64,000 nucleotides of DNA from Pseudomonas sp. PA15(2017) (GTDB lineage: Bacteria > Pseudomonadota > Gammaproteobacteria > Pseudomonadales > Pseudomonadaceae). Location: contig NZ_MSXV01000021.1 in assembly GCF_001945395.1 (NCBI RefSeq), positions 1 to 64,000 of the forward strand. The letters are read 5' to 3'. Shown piece by piece: positions 17,737 through 25,627 of the stretch. Under the pieces are notes generated by a model. The model searched no databases, was not told the origin of the DNA, and saw only the letters and a list, made by a program, of their open reading frames with translations. The position numbers and the translations under genes were made by a program. Each line of letters opens with the position of its first letter. Position 1 is the stretch's first letter.

Positions 17737-19218
17737 GTGAAGAACGATATTCACGACCTGGGGCTGGTGCTCGATTCCAAGGTCAAGCTGGTGCTGATCG
17801 AGTCCTGGGACGAGCGCCGCGTGCTGGAAACCCTCACCGGCCTGGCGGTACGTCGCGCGCTGGGCCTGTTCACCTGGTCGATCACCGACGGCCTGCAGCG
17901 TGCCGGTTTCGCGGGGGAAGCCTTCGCCGAGGGCGATAGCCACGACCCCGAAGCGGCGTTGCGGCTGATCAAGGCCGACCAGCAGGGCAGTCTTTACGTG
18001 ATGTGCGACCTGCATCCGTTTCTAACCGACAACCCAAAACTGGTGCGCCTGCTCAAGGAGGTTGCTATGGCCGATGCCGTCCATGCGCCGACTCTCGTGC
18101 TGGTGTCCCACGCCTGCAAGCTGCCACCGGAAGTGCAGCGCTACGCCGCGCGATTCAACCTGGCGCTGCCGGGTGAAGACGAGCTGCTGGCCATCGTCCG
18201 CGAGGAGGCGGCGCGCTGGAGCGAGCGCAACCGCAACCGCCGGGTGCGCACCGATAACCGCACCCTGCAGCAGGTGGTGAAGAACCTGCGCGGCATGAGC
18301 CACGCCGAGGCGAGGCTGCTGGCCCGCAACCTGATCTGCGACGACGGCGCCATCACCCAGGAAGACCTGCCGGAGCTGAACAAGGCCAAGTTCGAGCTGC
18401 TCGAACTCGATGGCGTGCTCAGCTACGAACACGACACGGCGCGCTTCGCCGATGTCGGCGGGCTGGCCAACCTCAAGCGCTGGCTGGGCGAGCGGCAGCG
18501 TATCTTCTTCGCGGGTGAAGGCGTGGATATTCCCAAGGGCGTGCTGCTGGTCGGCGTGCAGGGATCGGGCAAGAGCCTGGCCGCCAAGGCGGTGGCCGGG
18601 CTCTGGGGGCTGCCCTTGCTGCGCCTGGATTTCGGTTGCCTGTACAACAAGTTCTTCGGTGAAACCGAGCGCAACCTGCGCGAAGCGCTGGCGCTGGCCG
18701 AACAGATGTCGCCGTGCGTGCTGTGGGTCGACGAGATCGAGAAGGGCCTGGCCAGCGGTGATCAGGATGGCGGCGTCAGCCAGCGCGTGCTGGGCACGCT
18801 GCTGACCTGGATGGCCGAACGCAAGTCGTCGGTGTTCATGGTGGCCACTGCCAATGTGATCGACCGCCTGCCGCCGGAGCTGGTGCGCAAGGGGCGTTTC
18901 GACGAGCTGTTCTTCGTCGACCTGCCAGAGGCGGAGATTCGCGCGGAGATCTTTCGCATTCACCTGCAGCGCCGCGAGCTGGAGCCTTCGGCCTTCGACT
19001 TGGTGCAACTGGCGGCGGCCTCCGATGGCTTTTCCGGCGCCGAGATCGAGCAGGTGGTGGTCAGCGCCCTGTATGCGGCCCAGGCGCAGCAGCAGTCGGT
19101 CGACAATGGCACGCTGCTGCGCGGTATTCAGGCCACGGCACCGTTGTCGGTGATCATGGCCGAACGGCTCGCCGACCTGCGGGCCTGGGCGCGGGGGCGG
19201 ACGGTCAGCGCGAACTGA
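17737..19218 (+). CDS. AAA family ATPase (Ycf46-like)
   Basis: A 493-aa protein with an N-terminal domain found in Ycf46-type ATPases (residues ~1-230) and a C-terminal AAA module. Walker A is GVQGSGKSLAAK (Lys279), Walker B is CVLWVDEIEKGL, the sensor-1 region is VATANVIDRLP, and the second region of homology is RKGRFDELFFVDLP. GTG 17737 is the start, with AAGGAG upstream. Homologues are widespread in Pseudomonas and cyanobacteria, and the biological substrate is not established. It stands between coq7 and the SDR gene, both on the other strand. Confidence 0.85.
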   Translation: MKNDIHDLGLVLDSKVKLVLIESWDERRVLETLTGLAVRRALGLFTWSITDGLQRAGFAGEAFAEGDSHDPEAALRLIKADQQGSLYVMCDLHPFLTDNPKLVRLLKEVAMADAVHAPTLVLVSHACKLPPEVQRYAARFNLALPGEDELLAIVREEAARWSERNRNRRVRTDNRTLQQVVKNLRGMSHAEARLLARNLICDDGAITQEDLPELNKAKFELLELDGVLSYEHDTARFADVGGLANLKRWLGERQRIFFAGEGVDIPKGVLLVGVQGSGKSLAAKAVAGLWGLPLLRLDFGCLYNKFFGETERNLREALALAEQMSPCVLWVDEIEKGLASGDQDGGVSQRVLGTLLTWMAERKSSVFMVATANVIDRLPPELVRKGRFDELFFVDLPEAEIRAEIFRIHLQRRELEPSAFDLVQLAAASDGFSGAEIEQVVVSALYAAQAQQQSVDNGTLLRGIQATAPLSVIMAERLADLRAWARGRTVSAN

Positions 19219-19219
19219 G

Positions 19220-20008
19220 TCAGGCGCGGCCGAAGCGGCGATTGATGCGCGCCGCCACTCGCCGCACCAGCCAGCGGGGAAACAACCGGGGCGCCATCGT
19301 CAGCAGGCTGTTGCGCCAACCGGGCACGATGATCGCGCGATTGCGCTCCAGGCCGCGCACGGCAATCAGCGCCACTTCCTCGGCGCTCAGCATCAGCGTG
19401 CCGCGTTCGAGCGCCGTGGCATCGAGCTGGGCATTGCGGAAGAAGGCGCTGTGGGTCGGGCCGGGGCAGAGCACCGAAACCTTGACGCCATGGGGGCGCA
19501 GCTCCTCACGCAGCCCCTCGGAGAAATGCAGCACATAGGCCTTGCTGGCGTAATAGCTGCTCATCCACGGGCCGGGCTGGAATGCGGCAACCGAGGCGAC
19601 ATTGAGAATCTGCCCGTGGCCGCGGGCTGCCATCACCGTGCCGATGGCGTGGCACAGGCGCGCCAGGGCCAGCACGTTGACCTCCAGCAGTCGTTGTTCG
19701 TTGCGCCAGTCCTGGGCGACGAACGCGCCGCCGCTGCCCAGGCCCGCATTGTTCACCAGCAATTCGATGACCTGGCCGTTCTGCTCCAGCTCGTGGAGCA
19801 GACCTGACAGTTGCAGAGGCTCGCTGAGGTCGCACACGCGAAACAGCACGTCCACGGAAAAGCGCTGGGTCAGCTCGTAGGCGATGCTTTCCAGCGCATC
19901 GCGCTTGCGCGCCACGAGGATCAGGTTACGCCCGCGGCGAGCCAGCGCTTCGGCCAGGGCAAGGCCGATGCCGCTCGAGGCACCCGTGACCAGGGCATAA
20001 CGTGACAT
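19220..20008 (-). CDS. Short-chain dehydrogenase/reductase
   Basis: A 262-aa Rossmann-fold oxidoreductase. The NADP-binding TGASSGIGLALAEALA is at the N-terminus, NNAGLGSGG follows near residue 90, and the catalytic Tyr and Lys lie in SYYASKAYVL. A C-terminal extension is basic with a hydrophobic stretch, suggesting membrane contact. The family (DltE/YqjQ-like) does not reveal the substrate. The ATG at 20008 has GGAGAA upstream. Its stop is two bases from that of the AAA ATPase gene, so the genes converge tail to tail. Confidence 0.88.
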   Translation of the reverse strand: MSRYALVTGASSGIGLALAEALARRGRNLILVARKRDALESIAYELTQRFSVDVLFRVCDLSEPLQLSGLLHELEQNGQVIELLVNNAGLGSGGAFVAQDWRNEQRLLEVNVLALARLCHAIGTVMAARGHGQILNVASVAAFQPGPWMSSYYASKAYVLHFSEGLREELRPHGVKVSVLCPGPTHSAFFRNAQLDATALERGTLMLSAEEVALIAVRGLERNRAIIVPGWRNSLLTMAPRLFPRWLVRRVAARINRRFGRA

Positions 20009-20119
20009 GAGGTTCTCCAGAGCACTTCGCGGGCAGGTGTATAGCCTATCCGCAACCGAGCCGCCAGCGCTGCACTCGCAGCGCAGGTGAAGAAAATAAA
20101 GTGCTCGCGGTACGCTGCC

Positions 20120-21109
20120 TCAACTGCCGGTCAACAGGTCGCCGAACAGGCCGGTGAAGATGGCCAGCATGGCGAAGCCGCTCAGAAACATCATCAGCAG
20201 GGCGCCGATGAGCAGAATCAGGAAGATGCCCGCCACCAGGTTCACGCCGAGGCTGTTGGGCGGTGGCGGCGGGCCGTAGCGGTTGCTGCCGGCGGGGCCT
20301 GGCACCACCAGCATGACGATCCAGAACACGCTGCTGATGATCGGCACCACGTTGAGCAGCCACAGCCAGCCGGACCAGCCCATGTCATGCAGACGCTGCA
20401 CGCCGATCTGCGCGCTGATCACCAGCATGCCGATCACCGCGCCGACCAACAGGATGCTGCCAAGGGTATCGGCCACCACGGTGATGGCCGAGATGCCGGC
20501 CATGACGCCGACGAAGATGAACAGCAATGCCAGCGACCAGGCCAGGTAACGCATCCTGCCGATGCGGCCTTTGAACGAATTGATCTTCAACTGGCCAACC
20601 TGGCCAGCCTGGGGGTCGATATCCGCCTTGGGCGGTGAGTAAGGTGTCTGCGGCTGACCGGAGACGCTAGACGCCGCGCGTGGTGGCGGGCTTTGCGGCG
20701 CTTCCGCCTGGCGGGCCAGGTACTTCTCGATGATCACACCGCAAGCCGAGCATTCGGCAGCCGTGAGCTGCTGATGGCCGCACTTGGGGCAGGTCATGGA
20801 CGTCTGCGGCTGGCTCGCTGGCTCCACCTTGGCGGCTCTCTCTTCATCCGTTTCCACGAGGCTCAGCGCAGCGGCCAGATCCGGCTCCTTGCGAGCGCGG
20901 GCACCGGCACGCTGCAGCACGTTCAGGTACTGCTCGGCCTGGGCTTCTTCCAGGTCACGCTTGATGGCCACCGGGCCACGGCCGAACAGGGCGTCGATAC
21001 GCGCGCGATCGCTTTTGAACAGGCTGACCAGGTTGGCCTTGACCTCGTCAAGCGAGGTATCAGGCATCAGGCTGCCATCGAAGACGATCTTGTAGCGGGG
21101 CTGGCTCAT
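20120..21109 (-). CDS. DUF805 membrane protein with zinc ribbon
   Basis: A 329-aa protein of three parts. Residues ~1-85 are a charged region resembling a tandem L7/L12-like or DUF-type repeat (YKIVFDGSLMPDTSLDEV). Residues ~108-130 are a zinc ribbon (CPKCGHQQ and CSACGV). After a Pro-rich linker comes a DUF805 domain with four membrane segments (LAWSLALLFIFVGV, ILLVGAVIGMLVI, WLWLLNVVPIISSVFWIV, FLILLIGALLMMF) and the typical RLHDMGWSGW loop. I start at ATG 21109; six further in-frame codons upstream lack a ribosome site. Function unknown. Confidence 0.75.
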   Translation of the reverse strand: MSQPRYKIVFDGSLMPDTSLDEVKANLVSLFKSDRARIDALFGRGPVAIKRDLEEAQAEQYLNVLQRAGARARKEPDLAAALSLVETDEERAAKVEPASQPQTSMTCPKCGHQQLTAAECSACGVIIEKYLARQAEAPQSPPPRAASSVSGQPQTPYSPPKADIDPQAGQVGQLKINSFKGRIGRMRYLAWSLALLFIFVGVMAGISAITVVADTLGSILLVGAVIGMLVISAQIGVQRLHDMGWSGWLWLLNVVPIISSVFWIVMLVVPGPAGSNRYGPPPPPNSLGVNLVAGIFLILLIGALLMMFLSGFAMLAIFTGLFGDLLTGS

Positions 21110-21247
21110 GCGCGTCCTTGTCTGCACGGAAAGAAGTGGTCGCCGACCCTATCCCGCCGCCATCGGTTCGGCAAGTGGGCGAGGGTCGGTTTTCGGTGCA
21201 GCTGAGCGGTGGTTCTCAGCTTGCCAGCAGGGCGCGCCAGCGTGGGA

Positions 21248-21673
21248 TCAGAATGGCCTGACCACGACCAGAATGACGACGGCGATCAGGATCAGCACCG
21301 GCACCTCGTTGAACCAGCGATAGAACACGTGGCTGCGCGTGTTCTCGCCGCGGGCCAGACGTTTGTACATGGCGCCACACATATGGTGGTAACCCACCAG
21401 CAGGACCACCAGGGTGAGCTTGGCATGCATCCAGCCCTGGCTCATCCAGCCTGGCGCGAGCATCAGCAGGCCCACACCCAATACCAGAGTGGCGATCATC
21501 GCCGGCGTCATGATGCCCCGGTACAGCTTGCGCTCCATGGTGCTGAAGCGTTCACGGCTCGGCTCGTCCTCGCTCATGGCGTGGTACACGAACAGCCGCG
21601 GCAGGTAGAACAGACCGGCAAACCAGCAGACCATGGCGACGATGTGCAGGGCTTTGATCCACAGATAAAGCAT
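21248..21673 (-). CDS. hemJ: Protoporphyrinogen oxidase HemJ
   Basis: A 141-aa four-helix inner-membrane protein of the HemJ/UPF0093 family, which oxidises protoporphyrinogen IX in haem synthesis. Conserved features are KALHIVAMVCWFAGLFYLPR at the N-terminus with its His, MERKLYRGIMTPAM, and HAKLTLVVLLVGYHHM. AAAGGAACG precedes ATG 21673. It could be mistaken for a CopD-like protein, but length and motifs fit HemJ. In PAO1 argC follows this gene, as I recall; here the divergent neighbour is the DUF6776-like gene. Confidence 0.88.
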   Translation of the reverse strand: MLYLWIKALHIVAMVCWFAGLFYLPRLFVYHAMSEDEPSRERFSTMERKLYRGIMTPAMIATLVLGVGLLMLAPGWMSQGWMHAKLTLVVLLVGYHHMCGAMYKRLARGENTRSHVFYRWFNEVPVLILIAVVILVVVRPF

Positions 21674-21873
21674 TGCCGTTCCTTTTCATTGATGAGGCTT
21701 GCGATACTAGTGCCGATGATCTCGATAGTCATCAAGACGGTTGGCCGCAGGCAGGGTGGGCCTTATCATCGGACTTTTCGTCGAACAGCTTCGAGGCACC
21801 CGATGCGCCCATCCGCTCCCTTTGCCATTACACCGCGGCACCGCGGTGGCAGCGTGCCCGGGCATCGGTCCTG

Positions 21874-22602
21874 ATGACGGGTTGGGAGGTTCGCCCCAGC
21901 AACCGGGCTCAGGAGCGACGCTTGCGAGTTGCGCTGGTGATATTGCTCGTCACGGTGCCGCTCGCCTTCTATGGCGGCAACTGGTGGCAAGCCAGGTCCT
22001 CTCAAGAGCAGACACTGGCATTCCAGCAAATGCAGGCGCAGGTCGAGGCGCAGGCCCGCGAACTGGACGAGCTACGCCAGCGCATGGCGGTACTCAGCAG
22101 TGGTGAGCAACTGGCGCAGCAATCCAACGAGCAGAGCCGCCTGACCATCAAGTTGCTCGAAGAGCAGAATTTCAAGCAGCAACAGGAGCTGGCGTTTTAC
22201 AAGGGTGTTCTGGCCCCGGACAGCAAGGTCAACGGATTGCTGATCCGCAGCTTCGACATTCACCCGGCGGAAACTCCTGGCGTCTATCGTTTCAAGCTCA
22301 TGCTCAGCCGTATCGGCAAGGACGACAAACCCCTGCAGGGGCGTTTGAACGTGCAGCTCGAGGGCAGCATGAACGGCAAGGCGAAGAGTCTGCCGCTGAT
22401 TCAGCTCAGTGGCGACCTCCCGGAGGGCTCGACCGAGAAGGCGATTCCCTTCGCGTTCAAGCACCTGCAGGCGATTCCCGACGGCGGGCGGTTGGGTGAG
22501 CTGCGGATTCCCGAGGGCTTCGCGCCCAAACGCATACGTATCAAGGCTGATGTCGAGGGTGGAAAAGCCGTCGAGCGTCAAATCGAGTGGACTGACGGAT
22601 AG
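21874..22602 (+). CDS. DUF6776-like membrane-anchored protein
   Basis: A 242-aa protein with one N-terminal membrane span (residues ~20-38, LRVALVILLVTVPLAFYGG), a coiled coil (~45-115, rich in Gln and Glu) and a C-terminal beta-rich domain. The topology suggests a periplasmic protein anchored in the inner membrane. I start at ATG 21874 since the anchor then follows directly; the frame extends 67 codons upstream through non-conserved-looking sequence. It precedes the bactofilin gene by 13 bases and probably shares its transcript, hinting at an envelope or cell-shape role. Confidence 0.75.
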   Translation: MTGWEVRPSNRAQERRLRVALVILLVTVPLAFYGGNWWQARSSQEQTLAFQQMQAQVEAQARELDELRQRMAVLSSGEQLAQQSNEQSRLTIKLLEEQNFKQQQELAFYKGVLAPDSKVNGLLIRSFDIHPAETPGVYRFKLMLSRIGKDDKPLQGRLNVQLEGSMNGKAKSLPLIQLSGDLPEGSTEKAIPFAFKHLQAIPDGGRLGELRIPEGFAPKRIRIKADVEGGKAVERQIEWTDG

Positions 22603-22615
22603 GTGATGGGTCGCC

Positions 22616-23026
22616 ATGTGGAATAAAGGCAAGGGCAAGGCAGACATGCAGCGCTTCACGGGCAAAACCAGCCTGATCGCGGCGGGCGCGGTGTTTCGTG
22701 GCGACCTGGAGTTTCAGGGCGCGGTGCAGGTCGACGGCAAGGTGCTCGGCGACATCCTGACTGAGCAGGGGTTGGTGCGGGTCAGCGTCGAAGGGCAGGT
22801 TGAAGGTGAGGTGCGCGCCCCCCATGTAGTCATCGACGGCGAGATCGTCGGTGATGTCTATGCCGGCCAGCACGTCGAACTGGGCCCCAAGGCCCGGGTG
22901 CGCGGCAACCTCTATTACGGGCTGATGGAAATGGCCATGGGCGCTCAGGTCGAAGGCGGCCTGCGGCCGATCAAGGAGCAGGACAGGCCGTTGGAGCTGC
23001 CCGAGAGCGTGGATGACGCTCAATAG
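22616..23026 (+). CDS. Bactofilin family cytoskeletal protein
   Basis: A 136-aa protein of the bactofilin (DUF583) family. These form a right-handed beta helix that polymerises without nucleotide, often lining the inner membrane as a scaffold for cell-wall enzymes. The repeated short strands are visible as LIAAGAVFRGDLEFQGAVQV, VSVEGQVEGEV and DGEIVGDVYAG, with short polar ends. The N-terminal WNKGKGK stretch is the usual basic, Lys-rich tail. It follows the membrane-anchored DUF6776-like gene, a plausible partner. Confidence 0.9.
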   Translation: MWNKGKGKADMQRFTGKTSLIAAGAVFRGDLEFQGAVQVDGKVLGDILTEQGLVRVSVEGQVEGEVRAPHVVIDGEIVGDVYAGQHVELGPKARVRGNLYYGLMEMAMGAQVEGGLRPIKEQDRPLELPESVDDAQ

Positions 23027-23102
23027 TTGACCAATTTTCTAGGGTAAGCGGATAATACAGCGCTACCACGCAGTATGGGCGCCTGGCGCCGGGAGATAGA
23101 AC

Positions 23103-23456
23103 ATGAGCGTCGAAACCTTCACCCCTGCCGCTGCGATGCAGTTCACGCAGGGTGCGGCCAGCAAGGTGAAGAGCCTGGTTGATGAGGAGGGCAACCCGCG
23201 CCTCAAGCTGCGCGTGTTCGTCACGGGAGGCGGTTGTTCGGGCTTCCAGTACGGCTTCACCTTCGATGAAGAAGTGGCCGACGACGACACCATCGTCGAG
23301 CGCGAGGGCGTCAGCCTGGTCGTCGACCCGATGAGCTTCCAGTACCTGGTCGGTGCGGAAGTGGATTACCAGGAAGGCCTCGAAGGCTCTCGCTTCGTGA
23401 TCAAGAACCCCAACGCGACCACCACCTGCGGTTGCGGCTCGTCGTTCTCGATCTGA
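23103..23456 (+). CDS. erpA: Iron-sulfur cluster insertion protein ErpA
   Basis: A 117-aa A-type carrier that delivers Fe-S clusters to apoproteins, notably those of isoprenoid synthesis. The three cluster-binding cysteines are in place: Cys45 in [11 protein letters not shown] and Cys109 and Cys111 in [11 protein letters not shown] at the C-terminus. GGGAG precedes ATG 23103. It is followed by a strong terminator. Right of it the usual Pseudomonas neighbourhood is interrupted by prophage remains. Confidence 0.96.
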   Translation: MSVETFTPAAAMQFTQGAASKVKSLVDEEGNPRLKLRVFVTGGGCSGFQYGFTFDEEVADDDTIVEREGVSLVVDPMSFQYLVGAEVDYQEGLEGSRFVIKNPNATTTCGCGSSFSI

Positions 23457-23472
23457 GTTTGCCTTGCCTGAA

Positions 23473-23499
23473 AACGCCGCGCATTTGCGCGGCGTTTTT
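23473..23499 (+). terminator. Terminator of erpA
   Basis: AACGCCGCGC and GCGCGGCGTT form a perfect 10-bp stem around ATTT, followed by a T-rich run. This is a strong intrinsic terminator 16 bases after the erpA stop. Confidence 0.92.
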
Positions 23500-23574
23500 G
23501 TTTGTGTGGTTCGCTCAGGCTGGGTAGGTGTCACCGGCATCGCACGTAGTTTCCTGTCGTCAGGCGCTGCTCGG

Positions 23575-23977
23575 TGCTGCCGACACACGGAAATGATCGT
23601 ACGGATCTGTCAGGGCCACCGGGATGCGATGTCCAAAGGCTCCTTCGACGGCTCCAAAAAGCGGCAAGGTGCGAGCAGGGCCTATCTCTGCGGAACTTGA
23701 AGCCAGGGTCATTCGTCACTAGCATGAATATGGACAGCCAAACGCCGCCATCACTGCATTCCGCCGTGCCTTGGCCCGGACGACCATCAAGCTACCGAAG
23801 GGGCAGGCGGCGCAGGCACTACGTCACACCTTTGCTAGCCACTTCATCCAGAACGGCGGGAATATCGTCACGCTGCAGCGAATCCTGGGTCAGTCGAGCT
23901 TGGCTATGGCTATGCGATATGCGCATCTCGCTCCTGACCATCTGCAGGACGCTTTGCGCTTCGGCCCTTCGTTGTGA
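23575..23977 (+). pseudogene. Remnant of a phage integrase gene
   Basis: Decayed 3' third of a tyrosine recombinase. From about 23655 it is closely similar to 34885-35197 of the intact integrase gene. A weaker match reaches back to ~23575, with a small internal deletion and a frameshift across the box I Arg region. The readable tail keeps HTFASHFIQNGG and MRYAHLAPDHLQDALRFGP, but the catalytic His of LGHSS has become Gln (LGQSS), and stops break the upstream part. It marks the right end of an older prophage that once used the same ssrA site. Confidence 0.88.
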
Positions 23978-23987
23978 TTCTCAGCGG

Positions 23988-24215
23988 CTACTTGTCGCTG
24001 ATTCTCGCTCTGGCTAAGGCATTAGCTGCAAGGTGCTTGATATACCTCAGCTCGCCCGGCGAGTGCTTATCTGACTGGTGTGCTTCGATCAATCTCACAA
24101 GCTCGTTAATGCTTTTTGGATCTTTTGCCATCCCAGCCTTGATGATTTCGATAGCACCGTCTGCGCAATAGCGCTCGACGCTTCCGAAATCTAGATCTTT
24201 TAGGTCTATCTTCAA
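23988..24215 (-). CDS. Small hypothetical protein between integrase remnant and attL
   Basis: A 75-aa acidic/basic helical frame (begins MKIDLKDLDFGSV if started at TTG 24215). I do not recognise it. It occupies the place that the toxin-antitoxin pair has in the intact prophage, between the integrase end and the att repeat, so it may be cargo of the older prophage. There is no ATG or good ribosome site near the start; an internal ATG would give 47 residues. It may be a real small gene or a fragment. Confidence 0.4.
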   Translation of the reverse strand: MKIDLKDLDFGSVERYCADGAIEIIKAGMAKDPKSINELVRLIEAHQSDKHSPGELRYIKHLAANALARARISDK

Positions 24216-24325
24216 GGAGCTGCACTCGTGTGTGGGCGTGGGCGTGGGCGGCGCGACGGTACAGCAATTGCCAGTAGTTTCATACAGATATCCTTTTGCA
24301 AGGATAGGCGGTTACGACACCTTTA

Positions 24326-24400
24326 CGACACCCAAAGAAAAACCCCTGACTTTCTCTAGGAAAATCAGGGGTTTATTTGGTGGAGCCGGGGGGATTTGAA
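24326..24400. repeat. Left attachment repeat (attL)
   Basis: This 75-base sequence is identical to 35959-36033. It contains a copy of the tmRNA terminator (CCCCTGACTTT / AAAATCAGGGG) and the last 23 bases of ssrA (TGGTGGAGCCGGGGGGATTT...), after which it departs from ssrA (GAATCC in place of GAACCC). Confidence 0.93.
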
Positions 24401-24504
24401 TCCGTTTTATCTCCTGCCCGTTGTAGCCCGTTGCTGGCCAACGCTAGCAGATTCAGGGCATTTTCATGCTCCTCCTGCCCACTGCCGGCCTTTGCCGCCT
24501 GTTG

Positions 24505-24526
24505 ATTTCGACAGTTTTTCGACATT
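24505..24526. promoter_or_regulatory. Candidate integrase arm-site pair, left arm
   Basis: Two spaced TTTCGACA-like repeats (TTTCGACAG then TTTTTCGACATT) 12 bases apart lie just inside the left repeat. A nearly identical pair flanks the right repeat at 35943-35965, and a variant (TTACGACACC, TTTACGACAC) lies at 24311-24330. Paired sites on both sides of the core are what a tyrosine integrase would bind. Confidence 0.5.
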
Positions 24527-24690
24527 GCATCTAGACAGTCTGACTCCCTATAGGTAGCTTCATGCCATCAGAGCCTAAAGCATAGGCCTCTCATAGATGG
24601 CTTATCTGGCCATATTGCCCTGTCTATTAGGTATGGTTATTGGATCAGATACTTAAACTTACCGATAAATTTAAAAACTGTAGCTGCCTG

Positions 24691-24707
24691 GCTTATATTA
24701 AATAAGC
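24691..24707 (+). promoter_or_regulatory. Palindrome in the cargo promoter
   Basis: GCTTAT-ATTAA-ATAAGC is a short inverted repeat containing a TATATT that could be a -10 box, 20 bases before the first cargo gene. It may be an operator or autoregulatory site. Apart from the arm-site repeats, nothing else is recognisable in the ~325-base gap 24401-24726. Confidence 0.35.
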
Positions 24708-24726
24708 TCTAGCATGGAGCATTAAC

Positions 24727-25041
24727 ATGGCATCAATGAGCAGTAAAGATCGCGCCCTTCATTACTTTAAACGGTTATTAGAATCAAAGGATCGGCTAGC
24801 TGAGCTTAAGAGAATACAGCTCGATCTTAATTCTCTGGTATTCACTGCTACTCAAAGACCGATCGATCGTAACACAAAAGTAGAAATCCTAGACGAGTTA
24901 GAAAAACTCATTAGGGGCGTGCCGGGGCTTGAGCATCTTGATGAGTCCAGGTCCTATGAAATAAATAAGCAAGGCGCCACAGCATCAGACAATAGCGATA
25001 TATTAGATGTCATTAGCGCAATGAAGAAAAAGGCAGAGTGA
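24727..25041 (+). CDS. Prophage cargo protein A, unknown function
   Basis: A 104-aa soluble, highly charged, helical protein (begins MASMSSKDRALHYFKRLL; ends ISAMKKKAE). It has no membrane segment, no cysteine and no motif I recognise. ATG 24727 has GGAG 7 bases upstream. Base composition is strikingly AT-rich, with codons such as AAA, ATT and TTA that neighbouring chromosomal genes avoid, a sign of foreign origin. Its stop overlaps the next start (TGATG), so the two form an operon. Position next to attL is where Pf-type phages carry accessory or defence genes; a role in host protection or lysogeny is inference only. Confidence 0.7.
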   Translation: MASMSSKDRALHYFKRLLESKDRLAELKRIQLDLNSLVFTATQRPIDRNTKVEILDELEKLIRGVPGLEHLDESRSYEINKQGATASDNSDILDVISAMKKKAE

Positions 25042-25538
25042 TGGAAGTCGGGGCAAGTGAGGCTATAGCATTTCTCAGTCTAATCACTTCTGTTGGAGCT
25101 GTCATTTTCGCTAAACAGTCAAATGAAAAGGCAAATGCAATCGCTCAAGAAAACTTAAGCCTGCAGCATGCCATGGTTGAGCTTGAAATAAGTCAATCTA
25201 TAGAGAATGCTAAATCAAAGATCAACGAGATAGCCCTTATAATGGTTCCCTTTGTTGCCAAAGAAAAGGCCAACGCACTGTCAAGTGAAGATGTGGAAGC
25301 ATTGTCGCTTTATCGAAAAAATTTCAACGCAGCGACGCAGACTCTAATTAATTATTATGATTCAGCTTGTTCAAAATATGCCGACGGAAAAGTCGATAAG
25401 ATAAGGTTTAGAAAAACATATAAAACTGAAATTCGGAGGCTTGTCGAAAATGAAGATTTGCAAGAGTATTTTAACCCTCTGACGTCATCATATAAGCCAA
25501 TACTTAATATATATAAAGAATGGGAACATTTGGAATAG
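25041..25538 (+). CDS. Prophage cargo protein B, membrane-anchored, unknown function
   Basis: A 165-aa protein with one N-terminal membrane span (AIAFLSLITSVGAVIFA, residues ~8-24), then a long helical cytoplasmic or periplasmic region likely to form a coiled coil (residues ~30-70), and a charged C-terminus. ATG 25041 overlaps the stop of the preceding gene; a GTG directly before it is an alternative start. Composition is as AT-rich as gene A. A small soluble protein coupled to a membrane-anchored partner recalls two-gene toxin or exclusion modules, but no family resemblance is visible to me. Confidence 0.7.
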   Translation: MEVGASEAIAFLSLITSVGAVIFAKQSNEKANAIAQENLSLQHAMVELEISQSIENAKSKINEIALIMVPFVAKEKANALSSEDVEALSLYRKNFNAATQTLINYYDSACSKYADGKVDKIRFRKTYKTEIRRLVENEDLQEYFNPLTSSYKPILNIYKEWEHLE

Positions 25539-25627
25539 GCTGCCAAAGGAATGTGTTCTTTTACCATTTTTCTGGCTTCGTAATCATCTGTTTATTTTCT
25601 AATGGTTTTGTTAGTTCTGGTTTTTTC

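Noticed and set aside
23574..24017. 147-codon plus-strand frame across the integrase remnant
   Set aside because: Reads the remnant in a wrong frame; the integrase homology lies in another frame.
24231..24251. Short GTGGGC tandem repeat
   Set aside because: Only three units, in decayed prophage DNA; likely chance.
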